This document shows positions 39,201-54,200 of a stretch of DNA of 64,000 nucleotides, piece by piece. The DNA lies in the NCBI RefSeq assembly GCF_021018805.1, contig NC_086247.1:144390378-144454377 (forward strand), read 5' to 3'. This stretch comes from Prinia subflava (Eukaryota; Chordata; Aves; Passeriformes; Cisticolidae). The notes beneath the pieces are model-generated. The model did no database searches and had not been told where the DNA came from. It worked only from the letters and a program-made list of their open reading frames with translations. Every line of letters begins with the position of its first letter. Positions within the stretch are counted from its first letter, which is position 1. Position numbers and translations under genes: made by a program.

Positions 39201-42200
39201 TAATTGTGTGGAAGTCATAGCAGCTGTAAACACAATCTTTAATTTTCTGCTTGTCTGGGATACTTTCCAGTTACTGTAGGTTCCTGACCTACAGTCTAAA
39301 AATAAATGAAATTTTCAGTTTTGATTTGTGTGTGTGTGTGATAATCTAAGATATAAATCTATGTAACTTTTTAAAAAATATTCATTCATTCAAAGAGCAT
39401 AGAAGAACACGATTTAATTGAAAAATAGTAAGGAAAAAAGCAGTGTAGAATTTTCAGTTAGAAAATTCAGATGCAGTGAGGTTCTGATTTTTTTTACATT
39501 TATAACTTATTCATGTATTTAAGAACTGTGCTTCCATGTGTATATTTTTTCTCCTTAGACTGTAAAACAGATGTGGCCTTTTATTTGTCAATTCATTGAG
39601 AAACTCTTTCGGGAAACCATAGAACCAGCAGTAAGAGGAGCCAACAACCACCTCAGTACCTTCAGTTTTACAAAGATTGATATTGGTCATCAGGTCAGTG
39701 TCTGGTGAAGTTTTTTAAGAGACCTTGTTTTACATAACATTTTTATGTAGCCTCTTCAAATCTACACAGAAATATTTCTGTGTGACACGTGGTTGTAAGC
39801 CTGATTCTGATTTCTGTTTTAACATTAAAATAAAAATGTGTGGGTTTTTTAGCAGAGGCTTTCTTGCATTTCCTGGGATCTACCCTTCAGAAACTTGACT
39901 GAGAACTTGGAGACGACTCAGTGTAGTAATGCCTGGTCACATGAAGAGCTCACAGCAATGTGATTTTAATGTTGTTCATGCAATGCTTTACATTTAATGA
40001 GCAGGGACAATTATCCTTTTGCCAGATGATCCAAGTGCAGTTTTCTTGTAACAGATGCACTTCTAATGATGCTATGTGTGGAGTCAGTGACAAGGCTGCT
40101 GGCTTGGCTTTTCAAGGACTGCACATAACACAGCATCAAGGGGCATACAGATGTTTGTCTTCTGTTCCAGCCCACGAAAGAAGGGCTCTCATGCCTGCAG
40201 GAGAGCCTTTTGGACCAGTGCAAGCTGAGAGTGTTCCCTCTGCTTGCAGCAAGTTCAGCACTACTTAATCTTCTCTGCATTAACCAGAACTTTACTGCTT
40301 TCAGATGCAGTTTAACAGCTTCTGTTTGAAGTTGTCTTTCATGTTTCTGGTGCTTGTCATAAATGGAATTTCAAGGAAGGATTTAAAAATCAACACCCCC
40401 ACAACACCCTCAAATGTTAGGAAACCTGAAATTAATTTTCAGGTGTGGTAGAGGGGAATTATTTTTCCTCTATTTGTGACTCTGTTTCATGTGGGTTACA
40501 GTTCATTATGCTTTACTGCACCTTTTGTGTGTTTGGTTTATTATTTTCTTAATTGTAAATCCTTTTACAGAGAGCTTCTGTCCTGTTCTAGATATATTTG
40601 TATTACAGACTGTGGCATTCCTTTTAAGCTATACTAATTTTAAGTAGGTTTTAGATGAGCTCCCAGACCTCTGTATGGTTCTGCAGCTGGACTGAGTAAC
40701 CTTGGACATGACAAACATCAATTCTTACTTTATACTGCAGCCTTGATTGAGTTGATTGAGCTGCATAGCCCCAACACAGCAGTGAAATTTTGATTTTACA
40801 TAAATTATCAAAAAGGTGTAAATAGAAATATAAAGATTTTTCAAGAAAGGAAAAAATCTAAATTGAGGTTGTTAGTCATCCTCTCCTGCCTCCTGTTTGA
40901 TGTTTAGGGCCTGAGTGTGTGATTGATATGTGTTAATTGTGTATGAGGAAGGGAGAGAGGGGAGAGTGTGAATGCAGTGATTTAGAGAGACAGCACAGAG
41001 TGGTTGACACAACTTTTTGTGGGAATTACAGATTCTTTTCCATCTATTCTCACTAAATTCCACTTAAGGCAATTGTGTTTTTGTGAACTAAATTTGGCTT
41101 GTTGTTGTAGTTACACAGAAAAGAATGCTTTGGGAGTGTTAGATGTACAACTCTACAGAGAAATCAGATTTTTATGCAGGGGAGAGGGAAAGCTTGATTA
41201 TTAAATATTTTGTAAATCTTGAAGTTTAGTCATCTATACCCAGGGTAATTGCTGGAAGGATTGTGGTTAATTGGATCCTAGCAATGTATTTTTTACCCTT
41301 GAAATAAGAATTTGGACTAAATTGATAGCCTTACCTCACATCTTTTAATGTTTGTAGTAGGTTCTTAACTTCAGGCATGAATATACCTATATTCACTTAG
41401 AAATTAAAGTCAAGACTTTAATATACTTCTGTAGAAGAATCCAACTTTAACTTGCTTCCTTGTTCCAGCCTCTGAGGATAAATGGTGTAAAAGTGTACAC
41501 TGAAAATGTGGACAAAAGGCAGATCATTTTGGATCTTCAAATCAGGTAAACTTTATTGTTATATTACAATGGGGTCCATGCTTTATGATCTGCACATTGT
41601 TTCATTTGGCAGTTATATTGACCTGAAAGGAGAATTGCTTTGTTATGCAAATGTAATTAGTTCTAATTGTGTATGAATGGAGGAATAAACTGCATGCTGT
41701 AAATAGTATTTATCTATGAGAATATGGAATATCAACTCTGTGGTTTCATCATTAAAGTCATGTTTGTTAATTAAAAAATACTTTCTAAAGATAAAGCACT
41801 GTATTTGGTTTTTTTCCTTAATGTATTAGTACTTTACCATTAAATGTAGTCTGAAATCTAAGATGTAAGATTTTTTGGATTTTTTTACTTTTCTCAGTTG
41901 CTAGATTTTTAAAATAAATATAGTATTAGAAAAAAATAATGATAGCTACAGAAGTATTTTTGTTTATTTTACCAGAGTAAATCTGTGTATTATATAATTC
42001 CAGAATGACTGTGCTCCATTGCTTCAAGTTTCTTTACTATTTCATCATGACCCCTTTTATACAGGTTTCTCAGTAGGTCTACCCTACATTTACTCAAGTC
42101 ATTCTCAACACATTCTGCAGTTGCAGAGTTTTTTGGAAGTTCAGTCAGTGACCAGCAATGTTTTTATAATTAACTATCACAGGTCTGTGTTACCATGGCT

Positions 42201-45200
42201 GCTTTTGCCTGTTTGTGGGGTATGGAAAGGCCAAATTTGTCAGTCAGTGAGAGTCCAGCAGGAGCAGCATTCCGTGTTCCTCACTGCTTCCCTGGCCAGG
42301 AGGGTCATCAGGCATCTCAGCTTCAGAGGCACTTCCAAAATGTGAACGTGGTTATTCTTAAATTTGAATTATTTGTCTGAAGCTCAGCTCTGTTGAAGCC
42401 TTTGCTGCTTTGGCAGAGCTGGGCAGCCCCCAGGGTGATAGGAGAAAAGGCTGCTGTCTCCTTCCCTGGGTTCCAGAGCAAGGGGGGCTACAGCTGTGAG
42501 CAGAGCCCAGTCTTTATTGAATTGAATCACTTTATTCCTGTAGGAAAATGACAGCTGTCCAAATCAGGAATTGGTGTTGCTGGACAAAATATAGCTCTTG
42601 AGAGCTTATTTCACTGGATGAATGTGTTAGCCCCAGTGAAGCAACTTCCTTCAGTTTTCTCTTTGTTGCCACTTTTGGCAGCAGCTCGGAGAGCAGCCTC
42701 ATCTCTTTAGAGATAAACCCTCAGGAAAACAATCTTGTCTGACCAGACAGTCCATAGAAATTGTTTTTGAAAAGCTCTGTCTGTTCCAAGACTACTCCTT
42801 CCCTTTATGGCAGAACTATTCATAGGAAGACAGAGTAAATCTAGTATTTATTTATTTTTTAAAATTTATGCTCATCCTCATGAAATAGATAAAAGTGAAA
42901 AGGCCAGCATGTGTGTACAAAAATTTCAGGAATAATGTGCTGTTACATAAACCAGAAGGAAATCTTTACCCATATGTCTCATTGTATTACCTTTCAGCCT
43001 CCTTAGAGAAGTGGTAGACTGCTGCAATAGCGTCCAGTGTAAAAGGCTGAAATAAACTCCTTGGAGTGGTTTAAGTAGCAATAACAGTGCTGGGTCAGCT
43101 GGGTCCCTGTTGAGCCCCTGTCCCTGCTGCCAGTGGCACAGGCTTCCAGGAGAAAAATGGAAACGAGAGCTCTGGAGTGACTATCACAGCTTCTAGGAAT
43201 TAAGGCTTAGACAAAACCATCATCAAAGGAAGTCCTGGCTCATATTTAAGACTTGTCCTTGGCACCTCATTCAGAAAGGGCTCTTTTTCAAAGGCTTTTA
43301 GTATGCAAGTTTAAGAAAGAGAGCCCCCCCAACCCCCTGTACCAGTTGTTACTGTTTGATGTTGTTGTTTGCTTGTTAGTAGTTTGATTTATATATCCTC
43401 TGAGAGTCTTATCACTGGGATTGTATCAGTTGTAACAGGAACAATAAGCATCTTTTGGTGTATTTGGATACAGAGTTAAATACAAATACCAACCCTAAAT
43501 TATATCTTATATTGCTGTTTTGCAAGATTATAAAAAACAGTCTCACTGTTGGAGAAAAGTCCATCCTTTGGAATATTTATCCCTGTAGATTTTAATCTCC
43601 AGTTAAATTAGTTTGTTATAATGTTAATTTATTTCTAAGTTTAAAGTTAGGACCTTTCTATAGGCCCTTCATTCTCTAAATACAGTTGAGAAGGACCTCT
43701 CAAACAAGCTCTCTAAACATTCATAAGAATAGTTGTAGGAAGCCAAGCCCTGTGGGGTGTGTGGTGAGGGAAGGAAGGAAAGATTTTATTTTTTTTTTTT
43801 TCAGTTTAAAGTAAATTAATTCTTTTAAGAATCCCCTTTTATCCTGCAGTTTCACTATTGTGGCTTCTTTTAGCCCTTTCTACTGTCAGTTGTATGTGGT
43901 GGGGTGTGTGCATTTGCTTTGGATCTTCCATAATGCATTTAAGTAGTTTCAACGTGTCTCCAAAACTCTAGAGTTTTGAGCTTTTGTTGGGTTTTTTTTG
44001 TCTGCTTTTAATTTTAATTGCAAAAGGAGTGTTTTGGTTTAGTTTCTATTGTTGCTGCAAGGATATTGAGTGCATTATGATCATTGCTTCAGAGCAGTTT
44101 TCAGAACTCTTTGGAACAGGTTTTGTGCATCACTCAGGATCCAATTAAGAATTTCACTCTAAATAGCTTGAATAGCTAATCCACAAAGCACTCACTGGAG
44201 AATGTATTTAAAGGTTCAGTTTGAGGACCATATTTGTGAAGGGAATGCTTTGCCTTTCTCTTACTGTGGAATTTATGTTAAAAAATTATCAAAACTCATT
44301 ACAGTTTAGAAGTCTTGTTCTTGATGACAAATACGGGCAAGGGAAAAATTTCAACCGCTTGATCAAATAAAGATAAAATCAAAATAAATTGTTAATAAAA
44401 AGAAATCTTGTATTTGCTAGAGTGAATGTAGTAAATACTTGGGTAAAGGTTATTGATCGACAGAAAACAAGATAAACTCAGTCAATTTAAATGTGAACTG
44501 TAGCAAAGAAAACAAAAAAGAAGTTGAAGAAGTCATTGTTAATAGCCTGAGTTTTTTCAGCTTCTCATGACACAAAATAATTGATGCACTGAAAGAGTTT
44601 TAGGCTGCAGATTGAAACACATGGCAGATTTTTTCAAATGTGGAATATTGAATGAGGAGACTCACTATATTATACTGGCAGAAGACAGATGTAAGAACAG
44701 GGCCTAAAGACTTTCTAAAACCAATTAAGATAGTCCAGTGTACAAAACCATATATCCCTGTAATATGGGAAATATTTTTGCCATAACCTTTTAACTTTCT
44801 CTTCATTTTCTTCTGGGTATCTTCCATGGGCTACAATGACCACATCACACTTCTCTTTTGATTCAGCACAGCTGCTGTAAATGTTCTTACAGGAGTGTTC
44901 CCATTAAACTGTAACTTATCTCAGTGTTCTGTACCTTAAAGGGATCATAAATACTTCTGGGATATTATGATCTGAATGTATAGAATTTGCTTACTAAATG
45001 AGCTGTCAAGTTGTATGGTATATTACAGTGGAATTGTGTAGGCATCGACTGTTAATGGACCCAGCCAAATATCTCAGGGGATAAAACCATATTTAGCTTT
45101 ATTATAAAGTTAAATGTTGTTGACTTAGTCCCCTCAAATGCAGTTTGTTACTATTTTTACTTCAGTTTGTCATCGTGTTGTTATGGATTTTCAAACAAGC

Positions 45201-48200
45201 ATATTGCTTCCCAGCCTTCATAACACAAATAGTTCTGATGCTGCAGAGTGCTGAGATTGAGGTTTCAGTTGCAGGTTTTAATTGACCTTGCTTCTCTGTC
45301 TCATGTTGTTATGCAATTATATATATATATGTGGGAGTGTATTTATATATATCTCTACTATCTCTATATATAGTTAGATAGGTTAAAAATAGAAATTACT
45401 TCGTTTTAAATTGTGTATTAAAAGTTACATACCTATTTTTAAACTGTACAGTCACACTACATTCTTTCCAAGGAAAGCAACTGTCACCTTCCTTTGACAT
45501 AGACCCCATCATGTTGTTGTCTTCCAGTTCCCCAAACTGGCCATTGAACAAAAAAGATTCTGCATAGTGTTATCTTATGAATAGTCAAAAATAAATTCCA
45601 GTGATGGATGTTTATGGGAAAGTCTTGGTACTATTGTTTATTTCTCTTTAAGGGATTGATAAGGTTTGTATTTGTTGAAATTCCAAAGACAGCGCCACCA
45701 CACACAGAGCAGAGGAGGATACAGATGATCTGGGTAATGGATATGTGGAATGCAGCAGCTCTCACTATTTTTTCTTCTCGTAGTACTTTGTGGCCATCAG
45801 GCTCAGGGGTGGGAACAGCAATCCTGGTCTGCTCTTAACCTTACTGTAAGAGTAATTTATTTTATATTGACTTGAGCCTAGAATGGCTGATGAAGAGAGC
45901 AATTCCATTTTGTTCACAATTCCCCAAGCATTTTTGTACTAAGATTGCTTCATACTCCCACACACAGCTAACAGTGTTTCACTGTACAGGCCAGGTCTGA
46001 GGAATGAATGTGCAGAAAGCTGGGCTCTGCTGCAGAATCTGGACCTGGGTGCCCTGCAGAGAAAACAATTTACCCCTCCTTTCAGCAATGTCTGGCTTTA
46101 ATCTTGCTCACCTCTGTCCCACTTGGTTCCTTCTTCCATTTTCTTTATATGGGCAGTCTGTTCAGAAAGCTCTTCAGATTTTATTTGTCCTTCTGTTACA
46201 GCCTCTATCTTAGGCAGTGTCCTCATCACCTCATCTCTCCCTACCTGGATCATGGTATTCAGCCTGTTGGGTTTTGCTTTTAGCTCTCACTCTCTAGAAT
46301 CATTGACCAATTCCTTCCTAAATCAGAGTGTCAAGCTTTCTTCCTGAATTCCTTGTTGAGCCTCAAAATTAGTTTGTTTTCAGAACCAATATGTCTCACA
46401 GCAGTACCAACTCTTGGAAGAAAAAGGTTGCTCAGCTCTGCTGGTACATGCTTGACCTGCATGAAGCTTCAGGGAAAGCAGCTAAAAGTGCAAGCCTGAG
46501 TTGTGTGTGAATAATCTTGTAGCCTTGTAGCATGGACAAAATAGATGGGACTTCTTTTTACAACTTCAACAGATCTGAAATACAGGGCAGCATCTGGAAA
46601 ATTTCAATCACTTGACCTTATGTCCCCAAAAATGGGATGCAAGAACTGTTCAGGGAAAAATTTGCATAGTTTTTAATATGTTCTCTAATTTACTTCCTGC
46701 CTCTCTCCCTTCAGAAACGGCTCAACTGTTTTTGGCTTAAAACTTGCTTGGAAGATCATTCAGCTCAGCATGCCCTGCTTATTGAAATTCTAAATACGAC
46801 TGGCTTTGGAAGTCTATGAATATTTCAGACAAGTTTCATTTTTAGCATAACCACCATCTCTGTCTAGTGCTTCTCATGATTATGTTAGATGAGAGTGGAT
46901 TTGGGTACATTTACAATCAATGAGATGTGTGGAGAGCTTTCCTGAAATGGAATATGAATTTTGTGTCCATTATTTCCCAAAAGTAGGGCCTCATGCATGT
47001 TTTCCTATTATGCATCCTTCTGGAGATGGTAGCAAACCTAGGTATTAATTGGAGTGAATTTGATGACATTGATGATGTTTTGAAGGGGATGTTTTAGCAA
47101 ACTGACATTGGTTTATGTTCTGATATTTCAACATGCATTTTTTGTGCATACACTGAGATATAAAATACATTGTCAGGACAGTGCAAAACAGAACTAACAG
47201 GTTATTGCAATTGAGGCTATAAAAGTGAAATGTATACTTTCTTTTTGCTTTAGTTTTGTTGGAAACTGTGAAATTGATTTGGAGATCAAGAGATACTTCT
47301 GCAGAGCTGGTGTGAAAAGTATACAGGTGAAATTTTCTTCTTTTGTTTTTCATATCTCTAAATTACTGTTTTCTGATGAAATAATCTGTAAGAAAGAAAG
47401 AGTAATTGTGTAGTTTTGTAGCTTACTATTTTTTTCTCATTTGAATAGTATTGATACTGCAGTAAAATTTCAGTAACATGACTTAATAAAAGAAAAAAAA
47501 TCCTTTAAGATGTAGGACAAATACACAACATTTACTACAGGAAAAGCTGGAGATAATTTCACATCAAGCCAATGTAATGTGTCATGTGTTCAAGTGATGT
47601 GTCAGTTTATGAAGGCACCACGGAGCTTAAAATTTTATTTCATTAGAATTACTGGTTTAGATGCAATTACTATTAGTAGCCTTGCCTTCTTATATTGTTT
47701 CTGAGATTTCCTGATAACAGATCTCTGCCTAAGGAGCAGATCTAGCTCTTTTACATGTGTATCTTGACACACCTATAAGCATTTACCTCCCTTTGCTCTC
47801 ATACCTGTGGATGCCATTGTGCTCTTGTGTCACATTTGTGTACATGGAGCTGTAGAAATAATCTGCCTCACACTTTTAAGAAGTTACCACCAACATGGCA
47901 CTGCATGATACAGATGAATGGAATGAATTTTTAAGCACAGCTGTTAAGTGCTTGTGTGAATGTTTTTGGGGTTTGGATGACACATAAAGAAAGAATTTAT
48001 ATATACATATAAAACAATTCTGTAAGCAAAAATTTAATTAATTAAAAGTGTGAGCACTGACAGCAAACAAGTTTTATTTAAAACTTGACTAAAGTAAATT
48101 TCATTGTCTTTTGTTTCTTCCCCTTTCACAGATCCATGGCACCATGAGGGTTATCCTGGAACCACTAATTGGAGACATGCCCCTAATTGGAGCACTATCC

Positions 48201-51200
48201 CTTTTTTTCCTTAGGAAACCTGTAAGCACTTTTAGCTCCCTTTCCACTTTTTTTAGAGTGCTGATGACAGTAGTTAGAAAATGATGGAGCAAGAACTAAG
48301 CAACAAAAGGGAAAGAGCTTAGGAAATCTCTGCTGTTGGTGTAACTTTGACAGATAAGCACTGGAAAAAAATTATGAAGCTAGCAGGAACCAAGCTAGAT
48401 AATAATTACCTTGGAATTTGGAAGTGTGTTTAGTCAAAGCTGTCAGACTTTTCTTACAAGTCTTCTGGGAAAGGAAAGATCAATAGATACCATCTGGATT
48501 GGTTGTAAAAAAACTTTTCTTGCTGTTCTCATGACATTCTGTAGGTAAGTGTGATCTAACTTAAAATTTCACAAAATCTGTGTGAGATTGTTAAGAAAAC
48601 TAATGCGGGTGTTAGCACAAATTAAAATCAGAATTGGAAATTACCCATCTACTGTGAAGTTGTTGTCCTAGATAGCAAGTGGGCAATTTCCATTATATTT
48701 ACCAGTGACCCGAGTGTGAAGGTGAATGCAGCACATAGTGAGATGGAATTGGAATTCAAAATGATCGTGATAGTAGCAAAAGAGAAAAGCAGAGAGAAGG
48801 TCACAGAATTCAGCTGGAAAATGTGCTAGGCCAAAGTGCATGTTTGGGCAGGAGTAACAGTGAAACAAAGGTGAGCCAACAAGGTCTGCTGGTATGAGAA
48901 TGGTACAGCCAAACTGGCATGTGTAAACAAGGGGACAGCCCTCAAATGCTTTCAGTTTTAGGCATGGCACTTCAACAAAAGTTTTTTTATAAAAGTATGA
49001 AGGATAATATAATACACATTGCACTTGGCTGGTGGAAAGTTCTTTGATGTTGTGTATTTGTGTGTGAGGCAGTTTCAGCAATTTGAAGTTTGGTACTGCT
49101 TTTAGTAAGTATCCGTAAGAGCTTAACAGAAAATGTGAACAACATGGAAATTCTTATGCTCCCCAGACTTCTTTAAAGAAATTAATTGTTTCCATCTCTT
49201 ACTTAAAAGTATATTTTCCATTGGAAGCTTTCCTTGAATATGTTCTAATTAAACATTAAAACTTACTGTGTCAAGGTTTAGCAGTTTCAGACTGGCAGGT
49301 TACAAATTACAAGTGTATGGGTTTAGACACTTGGAAGCATTTCAAATTGATCATCTTGGTTTCATCTGCAGTCTGAAACTCTGAAAAGTTTGAAAAGTTG
49401 ATCCAGGCTTGGGGGAGAGAGTGAATTCACCAACAGCTTTAGGAGATATGTTGTTACTTTCTTCAAAGAAATCCCATTCTTGTGATACAGTTCTTTTGAG
49501 CAGTCCAATGATAAATTTTGATACCATTTTGAAAAGATAGGTTTGGTTTTAGGTGTTTATGTATGGCCTAGAAAAAACTTCCATCACTTGTGTTATTTGT
49601 GTGGCTTGTTTCATCTGTCTAGAGAAACCATGTGTGCTCAAGTAGAAAGAATAGAGACTTCAATCTTAGTAAAATATGCAAGAATTTGGAAATATTTTGT
49701 GCTCAATTTAGTCAGTGTTTTTGTAAAAGTGAATTAGTTCATGCAAAACTGGTAAGACATTGTTGCTCTTATTTGGAAATAGTTGAAGAAGTACATTGGG
49801 ATGAACCAAATTTGGATTTCCAGATTTTGAAGTGAGCCTAAACACTAGGAGATGTCTTCTTAAATTTCACCTCATTTTTAATCTCTGGCTCTACAGTAAG
49901 TGCAGGACCACTATTAATCTTCATGTTTATCCTAACAAAGCATGGCCCTGAAAAGGATTGAATGCTGTCTTGTGCTGGTTTGCACTGTGTAATTGTTAGC
50001 ATACTCTCTGATACATTTTGCTGTTTAATCCTCTCGTAAACAATTTCCATACTCAGTACAGTCCCCAGCTCATTCCAGGGACCATCCAATAAACAAGTTA
50101 AATGCAAACATTCTGGTTTAGAGGAGCAGGGAGAAAAGTGTAGCTGTGTGGAGGGAGGTGGTGCCTTTTTTTCCCTACAGGAATAACATTTCTCCATTGT
50201 CTAGATGTGGTTTGGGTTGTCTCTCTGTTGTGTTTTGTACAATCCTTCTGCAGAAGCTGTTCTGACAAAGTGCTTCACTAGGACAATGTGCACCTGAGAG
50301 AAAAAACTGAAAATATATCAAGTGAAACACTTCTCATTTGAGTCAGTTTCTGAACTGGTCAAAGCTTCTGAACTTTGGGAAATACTTTGTCTGTAGTAAT
50401 TTTGTCTTTTGTGCTACCCCCTGACACTTTATTAGTGGGACAAAAAAAGGATGGGAAATAGAGTGGAGTATCAGCTTGGACTAAAAAGTCAAGCCCTCCC
50501 CAAAAGTATTCAGTTACAAAAATGTTAAAAGTGTTTTTCACCCTCCTTTCACTTAAAAACTAAGGTAGTGGTCAAGGTCTGAGCAAACCTAAGGATAAAT
50601 GGTTCAAAAAATAAGCTAAAATAGTCCATAACTTTGACAGTGATCCATGGCTGTTCAGCTTTCTCCAAGCAGACTTCTCTCCCCACCACAGTGTGTTTTC
50701 TCAGTGTTTATTTTTCTAACCTCTGTAGAAAAATGTAAAATAATGCTTATTATAGCAAGAACCAAATTCTTTCTCTTACTAGAGAGCAAGTGGCTGCAGC
50801 CGAAGAAAGCTTTTCTTAAATATTTTTGTTAGAAGAGAAGAGGAATTAGCTGGCAGCTAGCATTAGATTTTGTTCTCATATTTTCCAGTCTAAAGTAACT
50901 GGCAACAATTCCTCTTGCTTTGTATCATCTGTTTGCTGGACTTAATGACTATATAAGGCAACATGGCTTGTGAGTTTACCAATCTCATATTTCTGAGTAA
51001 TGCATAAAGTTTTTGATATTTCAGGAGTTCTCACATATTTTGAAACTTCCTATATACTGTATATTGTTGTTGTTGTTATTGTGAAGAAGGTGCTAAAAGT
51101 TTTGTCAACTTATAAAATAAGCCTAAAAATGTAGGACATTTCAAGGGAGGGAAATATGTGCATTCTAATGTTTGAAGTAGTATTTTAAATCTCTGAGTGC

Positions 51201-54200
51201 CAATGCTAGAGAGAAGGTAGCGCAGGATTAGCAGTCAGGATTTGTAAAGTTCTTTTAATATTTCTCACCATATTAAGGTTATTTGTATTTAGCAGATAGT
51301 TGGTTCTCAAAGTTTTAGTTATTGTTTTACTTTTAGCACAAATCAGTGCATAGTTCTTTTGACTTGTGGTTCAGTTACAGAAGTTTGTGAGTTATAGTTG
51401 TACTGTAAATGAGTGATTTTCAAAAGCTGGTTCAGTGGCACACTCAGAATTGAGGGTGTGTCCTAACCCAACCGTTTTCTCTTAATAAAAGCCAAAACCC
51501 TCCCAGTAAGACAAACACATGAAAGTACTATTGTTCTAAAAAGAACAATGGCTGGAAATCAGGATGTCTTCCAGGAAAAATGGGCAGCTCTTCCAAAGCT
51601 CTCATTTTCAGATTCACAGTTTTATCTTCCTCCTGCAGACTTGAGTACCACCCACCTTCTACTCACTTTACAGATTGGTTCTGTCCTGTAGTTTCGATGA
51701 ATTTTTACATAGGTTTAATTTCATTTAATACTGTCTGCCTTTGGAAAACTGGCTGGATGGCACTTTCAAAATTATAAGTCCTGATGAAAATTAGACTCAA
51801 AAAGAAGCACTTGAAGCCATAATGAGTCCCAGTGACATGGCTGGAAATAAAGTAGTTATGTAGAGTGTATAGAATGCCTCTAGAACATATGGAATTGTTA
51901 GGTTTGTGGAACACCTGGATAAATGCTGATGCACAGCTACTGTTAAAATAATATTTATTAAGAATTAATCTTGTTGCTTATGAAGTAAACGATTTGCACT
52001 GCTACTCAGCATACTTATAATTTGCTATAACTTACATTTTTTCTCTGTGACTTTGGTAGCTTATGGGATGTTTTAAGGGCCATCACAGTCGATGTTTCCA
52101 CAGTACCTTATTCTTTTCTCACTGTGCCCTCCCATCTGATATTGTTGTCTCTCTTACACCAGTGCTGAAACTTCTGCTGCTGGAGGAAGCTGGCTAAGGG
52201 ATGTGAGCTGGCAGGATAGTAAACACCCAAGAAGTGCCCAGTTTCCTGTCCTTCAGATATATTTTAGTTGCCTGAGCCAGCTCACTAAAGTCAGGAGAGT
52301 GTCAAGACTGGTGTGAGGGTGTGAACCAAAACGCAGAATGGTAGAGGGGTAGGAAGGAGGAGAGAAGGTGGAGAGAATTGGCTTGAATGAAGCAGTGAGT
52401 AGCTGACACTATGGAGAACAGCAGGTGCACTGGATTTGTGCAAAGCCAGCTGTAATCCTTCTGGTCACTTCAACTCACTTGACTGCTGTGTCTTCTACCC
52501 CCTCAAGAATACATCTTACCTCTCTAGCAGTTGTTTAAATCTTCAGAGAGTTACAACTGAAAAACTTTTAAACATCATTTCTTTGCAAAGGTATGCTGTG
52601 TTTCCTCTAGCAACCAGTGGGGATACTACAGCATCTGCTGTCTGTAGTGTTGTTTCAGTTTATCATATATTTCCTGGGAGGTACACTGGATAATGTTACA
52701 TGTGAAGTTATCACAACAATGGCAGCACTTCAGTATTGTAGGTGGTGATGGGCTTTGCTCTACTAACAAACAAATTGTATCCTGTCTCTGGATGGCCATT
52801 CATGAGTAAAAGTAGAGGGATGTTAGTCTCCTCCTTGTAATACATTCCTGAGAAGAATCACACCTTATCCCATGGAATTGCGTCCTTGTGGCCTGTAGTA
52901 GAGCTGGACTTTTCCTACAAAAAAGGAACTTACACTTCCATAACTCATTTAGCAGGAAGTTGTTAACAAGCATTTTAAAATACTCTGTGGCTTCTCTTCT
53001 GAGAATTAATATTGCTTATGGCAGCCAAATCAAGCCACAGGGTTGGCAGTGTTTAGAGGCTGCTTTTTGTACTTCTGTGAACTTTATTTATGGCTCTGTG
53101 TATTCTACATTCCAGTACATATTTTTCACTTTGTAAAGGTTTCTAGGGTCTTGAGAACACCGAATGTGCATAGAGATGCTTGCTAGTTTTTAGCTTGTCT
53201 TTTCTTACTGGCTGAAGGGGTTTTTTATAATAAATTTTTTAATTTTATTTTTTAACCTCTTCAATGTATATGTTACATTAGTTCTCAGTACAGAGCTTTG
53301 GTAAGATGTGAATTTCTTGGTTTTCAGGGAGATAACAAAATTTGTTTTCACTTCTCTGAGCAGAGGAAGAATTGTAAGAGGTTTGAGTAACAAGACACAC
53401 AGACTACTTCACTGGAAAGTGTAACTGGTGTCTGGAATCTCTCCTTTGTCCAGTGAGCTGGTTGGTAAAGTCTGCCTTGCACATCACCTCTCTGTTGCAG
53501 TGTGTTGTGGAAAGACACCATCGTTTCTGGCTTCTGGCAGAATTCACTGAGTGACAAATCCTGCACGCAGTTTTTCCAGTGTCCTGTTAGTTCTGCTGCA
53601 GAGAACCAGCTGGCATTCTCTGAATTTAGCTAAACTAAGAGAATTATGCATTGCTTAAAGTGGTGAAAGGAAATTAGATTGTTAAGCTATTTTTTAAATA
53701 CGGAAAGTTTTTAGATTGGGTGCTTCATAAAAGATTCATCAGCTGGCAGTCCTTTGCTTGCTCCCTTTTTGTCCATAAGACTCTTCAGTTACTTATGATG
53801 GCAACATTGGTGTAACTTCTGTCAGAACCACACCTCAGGGGTCCTGCTCTTCTCCAGCAAGCCATGGTGGCATGGCAGTGCCCAAACAGAGAATGAAAAC
53901 CCTTGGTTATTTTGCTGGACTGTGGCTGGGGGGCTCTCCCCTGCCTGTGAAGAAATTCTTTGCCTCCTTTTTTTCTCACTCTGCTGCATGTGAGCCTGCT
54001 GTCAGTGTTATTTCTATACTTTTGCAGGTATAAGGATTTTTTTTTTCTGAGTTGCCTTTTGGAAAATTCTTCTTAAGTTACAAACAGTGTATCTGTTGTT
54101 GGTCTGATTATGTTTGAAAACTGAGTGCAGACTTGAAACAACTTCATTGAAAAGAAATAGGGTGATGGCAGAGGGAGGTAGAACACTAAAAAAAAACATA

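Larger units (their letters stand above)
41546..47253 (+). other. ESYT2: ESYT2 intron 4
   Basis: 5,708 bases, AT-rich. It holds an 18-bp perfect palindrome at 43961-43978 and an AT-alternating stretch with (TA)n at about 45318-45375. A T run near 43790-43801 and a short C-rich tract near 43326 also occur. No exon, RNA gene or recognisable transposon is seen. Confidence 0.6.

Noticed and set aside
48668..49081. 137-codon minus-strand frame in intron 6
   Set aside because: Rich in Cys, His and Phe but without a spaced zinc-finger or other pattern, and no repeat or pseudogene match that I recognise.
51530..51549. 8-bp stem with AAAA loop
   Set aside because: Too short to stand out from chance in AT-rich DNA.
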